Assembly: GCF_003568845.1 (NCBI RefSeq)
Contig: NZ_CP030127.1
Coordinates: 1,067,501 to 1,131,500 of the forward strand
Length of the DNA stretch: 64,000 bases
From: Indioceanicola profundi
GTDB lineage: Bacteria > Pseudomonadota > Alphaproteobacteria > Azospirillales > Azospirillaceae
Reading direction: 5' to 3'
A program made the position numbers and the translations under genes. Below, piece by piece: positions 46,937-57,800 of this stretch. Numbering within the stretch: position 1 is the first letter of the stretch; each line of letters opens with the position of its first letter. The notes under the pieces were generated by a model. The model was given only the letters and a program-made list of their open reading frames with translations. It was not told the origin of the DNA and made no database searches.

Positions 46937-46961
46937 AAGGCTTATCCCGTTCCTTCCGGTG
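46937..46961 (+). repeat. left terminal inverted repeat of the IS1595-family element
   Basis: Begins AAGGCTTATCCCGTTCC and continues TTCCGGTG. It matches the reverse complement of 48827-48851 with one mismatch at position 18 (T/G). Confidence 0.92.
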
Positions 46962-47032
46962 CCCACCATCCCTAGTCGGATGACCTCGGCAGGCTGATTG
47001 ACTCTCCGCGCCGGGAATTGCAGGCTTTGGCT

Positions 47033-47974
47033 ATGCCAGCCCGTTGGAACAGCACGAACCGGCCGCCATCGCTCCAATCCTTCAAGGACCGGTTCCCGGA
47101 TGACGACGCTTGCGCCGCCTATCTGGAGCAGCGCCGCTGGCCTGATGGCTTCATCTGCCCGGAGTGCGCCTCCGTTTGCGGGTGGAAGCTCCAGACCAAG
47201 CGATGGACCTGGGAATGCCGAGATTGCGGGCAGCAAACTTCCGTGACGGCCGGAACCTTCATGCACGGCACCAAGGTGCCGCTGCGCACATGGTTTCTGG
47301 CGGCACACCTGATGGCGACGCACTCGAACGGGATGTCCGCCCTCCAGCTACAGGCAAAGCTGGATCTCGGCTCCTATAAGACGGCCTGGCTGCTGCTGCA
47401 CAAGCTGCGCCGGGCCATGATCGATCCTGACCGCACGATGTTGTCCGGCGATGTCGAGGTCGATGAGACGACACTGCCCTTCCGCACGCTCGACGACCCC
47501 ATCGGCGGCGGCCAGGGCCGGAGCCCCATCGGCAAGATCGCCGTCGTCGGTGCTGTCGAACTGGAGGCGGGCAACAAGCCCGGCCGCATCAGGCTGAAGG
47601 TCATCCCGGACTATCGAGGCGAGACCTTGAAAGGCTTCATTCAAGACCACATCGAGGGCGGTAGCCACATCTGGACCGATGACAACAAGAGCTACTACGG
47701 GCTGAACGGCTTCGATCACACGCCGCGCGTCATCGGCAAGATGGCTGCACACATCATCATGCCGTGGATTCATCGCGTCTTCTCGAACCTGAAACGCTGG
47801 GGTATCGGCGTCTTCCATGGCTTCCGGCGGAAGTATCTGGACGCCTATCTGAACGAGTTCGTGTTTCGCTGGAACCGGCGTCACAGCTACCGCTCGGCCT
47901 TCGAGCGACTGATTGGGATTGGCGTGGCGGTTGGACCAGCGACCTACGACGACATCAGGGCCAGAGTGGCTTGA
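47033..47974 (+). CDS. IS1595 family transposase
   Basis: 313 residues from the ATG at 47033. The N-terminus is a zinc ribbon (CPECASVCGW...WECRDCGQQTSVTAGT: two Cys pairs), then a linker helix (WFLAAHLMATHSNGMSALQLQAKLDLGSYKTAWLLLHKLR). The ISXO2-like catalytic domain follows, with acidic residues in GDVEVDETTLP, IWTDDNKSYYGL and, towards the end, the YLNEFVFRWNRRHSYRSAFERL motif. Length and order are those of intact family members; no frameshift is visible. It runs opposite to the host gene and to the cargo genes, ending 1 bp from the toxin stop. Confidence 0.95.
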   Translation: MPARWNSTNRPPSLQSFKDRFPDDDACAAYLEQRRWPDGFICPECASVCGWKLQTKRWTWECRDCGQQTSVTAGTFMHGTKVPLRTWFLAAHLMATHSNGMSALQLQAKLDLGSYKTAWLLLHKLRRAMIDPDRTMLSGDVEVDETTLPFRTLDDPIGGGQGRSPIGKIAVVGAVELEAGNKPGRIRLKVIPDYRGETLKGFIQDHIEGGSHIWTDDNKSYYGLNGFDHTPRVIGKMAAHIIMPWIHRVFSNLKRWGIGVFHGFRRKYLDAYLNEFVFRWNRRHSYRSAFERLIGIGVAVGPATYDDIRARVA

Positions 47975-47975
47975 G

Positions 47976-48482
47976 CTAGAACATGCCAGATGGACCCGAC
48001 GGACCACTATCCTCATCTCGTTGAGAGCGTGAGGGGCGACGTGCCATTCCCGGTACATCAGGCCCGAGCTTGATGATAAGTTCCGGGCGTTTTGCCAATT
48101 CCATCAGCGTGTTCTCTACGAGCGTATGAAACTTCAGCGACGCCGTGTGAACGATACCCTTGTCCGGGTTCTTCAAACGAGGGAAGAACCCGTTGTTCAC
48201 GGGAATGAAAGCAACTCGCCGCGCGTCCATGACGAACCCCTTCTGGTTCATCTTCGCGGCCAATGCGGGATCGACGGGGATTACGCCGAGAGGAAGCCGC
48301 ACACCAGGTTCCCATTTGGTGGTCGTCGTGTAGAGAGACATGACCGTTAAGTGGGCGTTGCCGTCGATCCGCCGGATGTCGGCCACATATCCAACATGCT
48401 CATCGGGTCCCGGCCGAAGGGGTTCTTCAGAGTAGGGGAACTGACACCAGACGAATTGACGAGGCTCAAAGGGCGGCTGCAT
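47976..48482 (-). CDS. PemK/MazF-like toxin, IS cargo
   Basis: 168 residues. The N-terminal strand pattern (PRQFVWCQFPYSEEPLRPGPDEHVGYVADI) fits PemK/MazF-type endoribonuclease toxins, as does its position after a ribbon-helix-helix gene. The rest (FVMDARRVAFIPVNNGFFPRL...GIVHTASLKFHTLVENTLMEL) is less typical and longer than MazF (about 110 residues). Its ATG overlaps the antitoxin stop by one base (TGATG), so translation is coupled. If functional it would cut RNA and arrest growth when the antitoxin is lost. The toxin assignment is a family-level judgement from pattern and operon layout. Confidence 0.6.
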   Translation of the reverse strand: MQPPFEPRQFVWCQFPYSEEPLRPGPDEHVGYVADIRRIDGNAHLTVMSLYTTTTKWEPGVRLPLGVIPVDPALAAKMNQKGFVMDARRVAFIPVNNGFFPRLKNPDKGIVHTASLKFHTLVENTLMELAKRPELIIKLGPDVPGMARRPSRSQRDEDSGPSGPSGMF

Positions 48483-48751
48483 CAGTAGCCGCCAGCATCG
48501 AGCACCGCATGGAAGATCGCGTCACGGCGCTGACGTTCTTCTTCGGTCTCGCCCGGCAATGGAACAGCAACGGCCCGGCGGATGTCGGGCGGCGCGATAA
48601 CTTCGATTGAAGGCTCATCGGGTCGCATCTGAAGGTCTTTCCGCATGAGCGTTTCTACGTAATTCGTGAGGCTGCGGTTATCGTGCGTTGCCTTGTTGCG
48701 GGCCGCACTCAACACGCTGGGATCAAGCCGCATGGTGACTGACTGACGCAT
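48482..48751 (-). CDS. ribbon-helix-helix antitoxin, IS cargo
   Basis: 89 residues from the ATG at 48751, with GGAGG 6 bp upstream. The N-terminus is a CopG/Arc-like ribbon-helix-helix (MRQSVTMRLDPSVLSAARNKATHDNRSLTNYVETLMRKDL). The acidic C-terminus (PGETEEERQRRDAIFHAVLDAGGY) is the likely toxin-binding tail. Promoter-proximal to the toxin, as in most type II pairs, so it probably represses the operon. An upstream extension to 48790 is not supported. Confidence 0.75.
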   Translation of the reverse strand: MRQSVTMRLDPSVLSAARNKATHDNRSLTNYVETLMRKDLQMRPDEPSIEVIAPPDIRRAVAVPLPGETEEERQRRDAIFHAVLDAGGY

Positions 48752-48802
48752 GGAACACCTCCGTGTTGGCGTAACCCAATGTATGTACAATGCAATCGAA
48801 TG

Positions 48803-51800
48803 TCAAGCGATTCTATGGGTTGGGTTCACCGGACGGAACGGGATAAGCCTTTTCTCGAAATAATCGGCCCGGCTCAGGGTCGGCGGAGCGCCGGTGCGGA
48901 TGGGCTCGTTCACCGGGATGATGGCGACGCTGGTTTGCGCCGCCATAGACCGGGCGGCCCCGCTGCCCTGGGCGGCGCTGGTGCTGCCGGCTGCATCGTT
49001 CACCGTCAGCCGGATCGACACCGGCCCGACACTGACGCCGTTCACATTCTCGTTGGTGTTGCGGTAGGTGACCGACTGCGCGACCAGACTTGCGGTGGCC
49101 TGGGTCACCGCTGCCGTACCGGCAAAGGTAATCTGCAACCGCCCAGCGGTGCCGGTGTCGATGGTGCCGATCTGTGGGTCGTCGGCGCTGCTGGCCGTGC
49201 CGTTGGACAGCCGCAGGATCGAACCGTCGGCATAGATGGTACCGGGCTCCGTGGCGCTGCCGCTGAAGCCGAACACATCCTCGCCATTGGCGCCGGACGA
49301 GCGTTCGAAGGTCAGGCGGACGCCGCGGTAGTCGTTCGGGCCGCCCGACGCCGTGCCCAGGTCCGGGTCGCCGATCTGGACATTGGCATCCAGCACGATG
49401 GCAGGGCCGTCCTCCGTATAGGCCGGGGCGGTCGGGCCGAAATCCTGGATTACGGGCGTGTCGTTGTTGGCGTTGACGGTGACCTGGATGGTCTCCGCCT
49501 GGGTGCTGCCGCCGGCGATGTTGTCATCCAGGGTGAGCGAAAGAGTCCGGGTGGCGGTCGGCCGGTCGGAGCTGTTGGCGTAGGTCAACGCCTCCATCAC
49601 GTCCGCGACGCGGTCCTGGGTAGCACTTGCATTGAAGGTGACGACGAAGTCCGTCCCGTTTCCGCCTGTTGCAGCGCCGACCTGGACCCAGGCGCTACCG
49701 TCATGGACATGCACTGAGCCGTCGCCATTGCGCAGGAATACCTGGCCCAGGCTGCCCGTGCCGGGTAGCTCGGCGCCGGAGGGCAGCGACACCACATCCT
49801 GACCAGCGATCAGGCCGGAGACGGTCAGCGTGGCCCCGCTCAGTATGGAAGTATCCTTGTCCGTGATGACCATACTGCCGTCGCTGATCAGCGGCTGGGC
49901 CTCGGTGTTGACGGTATTCTCCTCGAAGGTCACGTCCGCCTCGGCGGACAGGCGAGGCTTGTCGTTGACCGCCACCAGCGTGATCGTGGATTGCGGGCGG
50001 TTGCTGTCCGCGGCGCCTGTCGTATCGGTGTTGCTTGTACCGGCATCAGTCACCTGGACCTGAACCGTCCGGGGCTGGACCGTCGGGCTGTCCGATTCAT
50101 TGGCATAGGTGATGCCCCGGAGCAGCGCCTGCACATCCGTGAGGGCGTAGACCGCCCCTGTCAGCGGCGTGATTGTGATGGTGGATGAGGTGGCGGTCGT
50201 ATTCACATCCACCGTGAAAGAGCCCACCGTCAATGTGCTGGTTCCAGGGGCCAGCGTCACCCTGGTCCCGCCGATGGTCAGCACCTCGTCCCCTTCGTCG
50301 GCAAGGCCGTCGATGGTGAGGACCAGCTGGGTGAGGTTTGTATTGTCCCGATCGCTGATCACCGCATTGGCGGCGATGGCTACCGGGATGCCGGCAGTAT
50401 TCGCGCCTTCCGTAAAGGTCACGGCTTCATTGACGGCCGGGTTCGCGTCGGTGTTGTCCAGATCCACGACCGGTGCATCGTTGACAGCAGCGACAATCAC
50501 CGTCGCGACCGCCACCGGGCTGCTGGTCAGTGAATTGTTGCCGCCATTTCCCGTCGCATCGTTGCTGCCGGCATCGCGGACCGCCACGCTGAAGGTCCGG
50601 TCGGCGGCCGTGCTGGGCGTGTCGCTGGCGTTGCGGTAGGCGATGCCCTGGAGCAGCGCTTCGAACTGCGCCTTGGTGGCAGTCCCGCCGCCCTGCACAG
50701 TGACGATGATGGTGGGCGCCGTCCCCGGATTCGTCAGCGCGATGGTAAAGGTCGCGCCGCCAACGGTGATCGTCGCGCTCTTGCTTGAGCCCAGCGCGAA
50801 GTCGGTCCCGCCGATGGTCAGGATCTCGGCATTCCCGTCGGCGATGTTGGCCGCGGTGATCGTCAGCCGGCTCAGCTTGGCGCTGTCCGCGTCTGTCAGG
50901 GTGCCGGGACCGAAGGGCTGGACGGCTGTGGCGCCGGTATCCGCCCCCTGCTGCTCGGAGAAGGTGACCGTGCGGTCGATGCCGGACGTGCCGCTACCGT
51001 TCAAATCCACCGCCGGCGCATCGTCGGCGCCGTTGATGGTGATGGTCAGTGTAGCGGCTGCCTCGTCTCCCGCAGTCCCGTCGGAGAGCTGATAAGTGAA
51101 CACATCCGCCAGGCTCTGCCCGGCACGCAAGCCCTGCACGGCGGGAAGGCTGTTGTTCAGCGTATAGGTATAGGTTCCGTCATTGGCGACGTGCAGCGTT
51201 CCATAGTTTCCGTCAATACTGTATCCGCCGCCCGGCACCACGGTAAAGCCGCTGGAGCCGGTCCCGGTGCGGATGCCGATGATGCTGAGCGTGTGGCCTG
51301 GGCCGGAGCCGCCTGCACTGTCGACATCATGGTCGGCTGTAGCATCGGTGATCAGGTTGCCGGTGCTGGTGGTCGTGCCGTCTTCCGTGACGCTGCCGGT
51401 ATTGGGGTTGGCGACCGGCGCATCCTCCGTCGGGCTCACCGTCACCTGGAAGGTGCGGGTGACCTGAAGATCGGCCAGGGTCGGACCGGCATAGTCGATG
51501 TCGCCGGGATTCTCCGCGGCGTCATTCGTGTCGCCGATCAGGCTGCGCGGACGCTCGCCCGAATTGCCACCGTCATTGACGACCAGCGTAACGGTCAGGG
51601 TACCGTTCCAATCGGCCGCGGTCGCCGGGCCGGCGCCGTCCGGATCGGGCAGTCGGATGGTGAGCGCGTTCAGCCGGCTGGTCAGCTCAGCCGCCGTGGC
51701 CCCGGTAATGGTAAGGCTGCTCCCGTTCAGCTCCCCGAGCGTGCCTCCGGCCCCACCCACGGCGGTGATCGTTCCATGGGAAAGGGTGACGGTGACGCTC

Positions 51801-54800
51801 AGCAGGCCGGTCAGCGCATCGACGTCGCCGATGACGATGTTCCAGTTGGACGTGTCCAGCGTGACCGTTCCCCCGGCCTCAGGCACCGTCAGTCCCGGAA
51901 TCGCCGTGTTGGCGGTCGGCGCATCATTCTCACGAACCACGTCCACGGTCATCGCCCCCGTGACCGCGGTGCCGCCTGGCTCCTTGACCGACAGGGTCAG
52001 GGTGCGCGTCGCGTCGGGATGCTGGGAGTCGGTCTGGATGGTGAGGCTTTCCACCACCCGCTCGATCATGGCGAGGCTGGCCGTGCCGTTGAAGGTGACG
52101 GTGAAGTCCGCTCCCGCCGTGCCGCCCGCAGCCGTGCCGATGGTCAGCCATCCGGTGCCGTTGTGATACTGGATATTGTTCCCGTCGCGCTGCACCGCGC
52201 CCGATCCGGCCGTAACGGCCGCAGGGAGCAGGACCGAGATGTTGTCCTGCGCCGCGATCCCGGTCACCCTCAGAACCGTGCCGTCATAGCTTCCGCTGTC
52301 GATGTCGGTGAGCTTAATATTGCTGTCCAGCAGCACCGGGCCTGCGTTCAGGTCGTTCTCATAGAACTGAACCGATCCGGCCAGGTCCGAGATGGTCGGC
52401 TGGTCGTTCGCCGGCGCGACCGTGATGGTGCTGGTGGTGACAATGCTGGTCAGCTGCCCGGCGCCGCCGGCATCGTTGCTGCCGGCGTCCGTAACTTCGA
52501 CCTTGATGGTTCGGTCCCCGGCCGTGGGATTATCGCTTTCGTGCAGATACTGGATGCCCTGCAGTAAGGTCTGGAAATCGGTCTTCGTCCGCGTGGCTTC
52601 ATTGTCAGGCGTTATGGTGAAGATGCCGGTTCCTGGATCGTAGCTGACCAGGAAACTGCCGATATCCACGTTGCTGCGGGCCTCATTCAGCGCGAACCTG
52701 ATGCCGCCGATCAGCAGGAATTCGGCACCCTCGTTGACGGCTCCGGCCACCGTCAGGGTCATGCCGACCAGATTGCTGTTATCCGCATCCGTGATGGTTG
52801 CGGTGTTCGTGGTGATGTTGACGGCCGTATGCGTCGCGTTCACCGGTTCGTTCCAGGTGAAGCTGTGCCCAGTGCCGCCACCGCTGCCGTTCAGATCGGT
52901 TTCTGGCCGGTCGTTGGTTGGCTCGATGGTGATGCTGCCGGCGAGTTGCGCCGTGAGCGCGCCGGGACCGCCGGCATTCACACCGCCGCCGCGCGTGTTG
53001 TTGCCGTCGCTGAGCGTGACCGTGTAGGCCCGCGTACCTGAAGGCGGCGTGTCCGTGGTATGCTGGTACCGGATGGCCTCCAGGATCGCCTTCACCTGGT
53101 CCAGCGTCACCGTGTTTGCCAAGGTGATCGTCAGGGTAGTTCCGTTCGTACCGCCGCTGGCGACCCCGGCCATTCCGGCCAGCATTCCGCCGGCAACGGT
53201 CAGCATGTCGCCGGTGCTGCCGCCTGTCAGGGTTACGGTGATGCTGCCGCCGCCGAACTGCGTGGAATCACCTGACAGGCCGCCGGTGGTCCCCAGGTCG
53301 ATATCCGTCACCGACACGTCCGACAGCAGTTGATGCGCTGTCGGTGTCCCTTCACCAGTGGTGCCGCTTTCCGTCAGTGTTCCGGTATAGACCGTGCCGC
53401 CCAGGACCGGTGCGTCGTTCCGCGGCGTGACGTTGAAGGTCAGGGTATTGGGGGCGGTGTCGTAAGCCCCGCCATTATCCTGGACCGAGAAGGTCAGGGA
53501 CGTATAGCCCGTCCCATTGGCGTCCTGGGCCGGGCGGAAGCGCAGACTGGCGATCTGCGCCTTTGTGAGCGTCTGCCCGGCAGTAACCAGCGTATCGGTG
53601 CCGCTGTCATAGGTATCGGACGCCCCGCCCCCTTCCAGCCACAGCGTGCCGCCGACCGGGAGCGTGTCGATCTGCACGCCGCCCAGCGTGTCAGCAACAT
53701 CCGGGTCGGTGAAGCCGAAATCAGCTTCGACAAAGCTGTAGGCCGTATCCTCGTCGATGGTGCGGGTGGCGTCGGCCCCAGACGGAGGGTCGTTGGACTG
53801 GACAATGCTGATGGAGCCGGTCAGCGCCGTGGAAGAGAGGCTGCCGCCAGTACCTGCGTTGGTGCTGTCTCCCCGCGTGTTGCTGCCGTCCTGCAGCACG
53901 ACGGAATAGGCGCGCGCCCCGGCCGGCGGGTTGTCGGTGGTGTGCTGGAACTGGATGGATTCCAGGATCGCCTTCACCTGATCCAGCGTCGCGGTATTGG
54001 CGAGGTTGATGGTGAGGGCAGCGCCGTTCGTGCCGCCGGTCGCAGCTCCGCTCATCCCGGCCAACGTCCCGCCTGCAACGGTCAGCATGTCGCCGGCGAC
54101 GCCGCCCGTCAGGGTGATGATGATCCTGCCACCGCCGAAGCGGTTCGGGTCCGCCGACAGGGCGGGCGTGGTGGAGAGGTCGATGTCGGCGACGGTAACG
54201 TTGCTCAGCAGGCGTTGGGGAGCGGTACCGACGCCAACCACCGAACTTTCATTGAGCGAGCCGTTGAACGCCGTTCCATCCAGCGCCGGCACATCGTTGA
54301 GCGCAGTGACGTTGATGGTCATTGTACTGGGAGCGGCGCTGAACGCATTCTGACCATCCCGGACTGAGAAGGTCAGGCTGGCGTAGCCGGTGCCGCTTTC
54401 ATTCAGGGCGGCTTGGTACCGCAACTTCCCCAGATCCGCCTGAAGTATGACATCGTTGGCGTTAACTGAGACATCGGTGCCGCCAAAGCCCTCAATCCCG
54501 TCATTCTCGATCCACAACCTGCCCTTGGTCGGCACGGTATCGAAGCGGATTGCCGAGCGGGCATCGCCAGCATCCTCATCCGAGAACGGGAAGTCGCCAG
54601 CGGTCAGGCTAAGAACCGTATCCTCGTTCACCGTCTTGGTGAAATTGCTGGATGTCGGCGTGTCGTTGGTGCCGGTGATGGTGACGACCACGTCGGCCGA
54701 GGCGGCTTTGGCACCGCCGGAGCCCTGGTCCGCGGCGCCGTTGCCATTCTGGTCGGAGAAGGTGAAGCGGATCGTCGCGTCGACCGTGGCGCCGGCCCCC

Positions 54801-57800
54801 AGCGCATCCATCACTGTCGCGAAGCGCACCGCCCGCATGACTTCCGCGATGCTGGCCTGGGTGGCCGCATTGTTGAAGGTGACAACAAGCTGCCCATTGC
54901 TGATCGTCACCGTGCCCACTGTCACGGAGGAGACAACCACGTTCGATCCGTCCATCGAAACGGCCGGATTGCCGCCGAGATCGAACCGGTCGGTGGTCAC
55001 CACGCCGTCCCTGCGGGCGACGGTCAGCGTTGTCTTGTCGAAGCCGAGATTCTCGGTCAGCAGCTCCCGCTCCGCCGTCAGGACGGCGGTATTGCTGAGC
55101 TGGACCCAGTCGCTGATGGCATCGTTGCCGATGCCTTCCGTCACGCCCGTAACGGTGTCGGGCACGGAAATGACGGGCGCGTCGTTGACCGGGCTGACGG
55201 TGATGGTGGCCTGCGCCTCGACGGAGCTATAGGGGGAAGTGCCGCCGGTCGCCAGACCCGACAGCGGAACTGTTGTGCGGGCATCGGAGTCAGCAATATT
55301 GCTCTGATCCCAGGCACGGAACTGGAAGCCGCCGGTGGTGCTGCCGTGGTAATCCTCGGCCGGCATGAAGCGGACACGGTCATCATGGGCCAGCAGGAGG
55401 CCATCGGTGCCATTGACCTTGCCGGACAGGTCGGCCCAGGCTGACCCGTCCCAGTATTGCCATTTGCCGTTGGTATCGGTCACGGATGTGACCAGAATGC
55501 CGATATTGGTGTTGTCCGGGTCGGAAGCGGTTCCGCTGCTGTAGCCTAAGATTTCTGTGACAGTGCGGCCGGTGTTGGGCCCGCTGGCGATATCTTCCGC
55601 AATCGAAGGCAGAATCCGGGTCTGGTTCCCCAGCGTGGGGGCGTCGTTCTCACCCTCCAGCGTGATGACGCCGGTGATCGGCGTAGCGCTCCGCGCGCCG
55701 CCGGCGCCGACATTGCCGCGATCATTCAGCGTGACGGTATAGGTGCGCTCGGCGTCAGTGCCCTTTACTGTCGGGTCGTCACCAGTATTATCGAAACGGA
55801 TCGCATTCAGGACCGCCCGAACCTGGGCCGCGGTCGTGGCGCCGGTGAAATCGATGACCAGCGCAACGCCGTTGCCGCCGCTGGAAGTAAAACCGGAGAA
55901 TCCGCCCGTGACGCTGCCGTCGATCATCAGAAGGTCGCCCGGTCGGTACTGGTCGAGCGTCACCGTGATGCGGAAGCCGTTGAAGTCGGTGACGTCCACA
56001 TCCGAGATGTCGGCGTCATTGGCAATGTCGACCAGCGCGACCGGTGTTCCGGAGCTTTCCTGGAAAGTCGGGTTGGTGTCGGCTTGATCGGCGTTGGTGA
56101 TGACCGGCGCATCGTTAAGCGGCCTTACTGTAATCACCAGCGTGTCTGTCGCGGTCTGATCCCCGGTTCCGCCCGTATTCGGCGTATTCAGCGTCTCGTT
56201 CTGCACTTCATCCAGCAGAACGGCGCTCGGATCGGTGCCGTTCCGGCCAAGGTCGTTGACGGTGACCGTCAGGTTGACGGTACCGCTGACGTTGTTGCCG
56301 GCGAAGAAAGTCACGCCGCTGGCATGGGCCAGGGTGGCATTGATCTGGGCGACGGTGCCCGTCAGAATGACAGTGCCCGTGTTATTGCCTGCCACGGCAG
56401 TGACGCCGCCCGGCACCCCGGCATTCACCGTCAGGATTCCGGACGGAACCTGCAGCCGAACCTCGATCTGGTCGTCACCGGCGTCAATGTCGGAGACCTT
56501 CAGCCCGGTCAAGACAAGCGTCGCGTCCTCATCCACCACATAGCTCTTGGGGCGGGTCAGCACCGGGCTGTCATTGACCGGCTTTACGTCGATCGCGACC
56601 GTTCCGGCGGCCGGGGCATTGGACGTGCCATCGGACAGGCTGACGGAGAAGCCGTCGGTTGTCGTTTCGCTGCCGGAATGGATATAGACAATGCGCCCGG
56701 CCAGCACGTCCGCCATGCTGAAAACCGACCCTGTGCCCAGCGGAATGCGGCTTGTTCCATCGACCAGCAGCAGACGGCCATTGGACACGGCGCCCGTGAT
56801 CCGGAACTGGATCAGCTCCGCATCGCCGGTCAGCGACGTATCGTCGGGATTGTAGGTCTCCGGATCAGTGCCCAGCAGGTGCTCCTGGGTCAGGATTACC
56901 TGCTGTCCTTCATACACCACGGCCTCACCGGTGGAGATGTCCGGGGCCTCGTTGGCCGGCGTAATGCGTAGGTTGACGGTAGCGTCGCTGCTCTCCAGCG
57001 TGGTGGCCCCGGTTTCCTTTACCTTGAAGGTGAAGCTGGCAGCGAAGACTTCTTTCCCGGAATGGGTGAAGCGGACAAGTCCGGCCTCGCGTTGCGCGTC
57101 GGTGAAGGTGTCCCCGACCGTAAGCTCCTCGCCTGAATCCTGCTGATTATTTCCATTCTCGTCGAGCCAGAGTGTGCCCGCATCGGCCGCAGGCAGAGTC
57201 CGAATCTCATAGACAAGGTTCTCGACAGGCGTGTCGCTGTCGCTGGCGGAAATGCCGGTGAGGATGATGGTGCCACCCTCGTTCAGACTCACCGTTGCGC
57301 CATTGGCGTTGGGGGCATCATTGACGTTGGTGACATCGATGCTCACCGTCAGCGGGGCGCTGTGCATCTCCTTCCCGGCATTCTCGCCGCTGGTGAAGGT
57401 GGCGCCGTCGGCCAGGACCACAGTAAATTTGTCGGTCGGCGCGCTCGGCTCGCTGCCTGCGGCGTGGAAATAGGCCACCCTGTTGGCGCGCACGTCATTG
57501 GCGGAGAACCGGCCCCCCTCGGCCACGCCCGTCCAGTTGGCGCCGTCCCAGACCCGGATTTCGCCGCCATTCGGCGCGTCGGTCAGGATATAGATGAGCT
57601 GGTCGAAGGTGGTGCCGGCATCCACATCCGTGGCGCCGACAGCTCCTCCAGCTCCAAGCACATCGATCGTCAGTAGCACAGCGCTGGCCGTCGGCGTGGT
57701 CACATTGGGCGCCTGCAGGGAGCCGGGCGGCGTGGAGCTGTCGGTGGTGCTGTCCTGTTCCAGCACATGGATCGTGCCGATGGTCGTCGTCAGCACCGGC

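Larger units (their letters stand above)
46937..48851 (+). mobile_element. IS1595-family insertion sequence with toxin-antitoxin cargo, 1915 bp
   Basis: Bounded by 25-bp terminal inverted repeats (46937-46961 and 48827-48851, 24/25 identical, starting AAGGCTTATCCCGTTCC) and flanked by the exact 8-bp duplication TTCTCGAA. It carries one transposase gene on the plus strand (47033-47974) and, convergent to it, an antitoxin-toxin pair on the minus strand (48751-47976). It interrupts the giant surface-protein gene in the codons for FEN. Removing 1923 bp (element plus one duplication) rejoins the two halves in frame. The near-identical ends and exact duplication indicate a recent insertion. Confidence 0.92.

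Noticed and set aside
43073-46975. 1300-codon open frame on the plus strand
   Set aside because: It is the antisense shadow of the repeat-rich giant gene. Its composition (Arg/Gly/His/Asp-rich, no domain pattern) is what a complementary frame of a GC-rich gene gives, and it runs into the IS end.
47018-47323. N-terminal 129 residues of the minus-strand frame of the 3' giant-gene part
   Set aside because: They lie inside the IS, antisense to the transposase, and are not part of the original protein.
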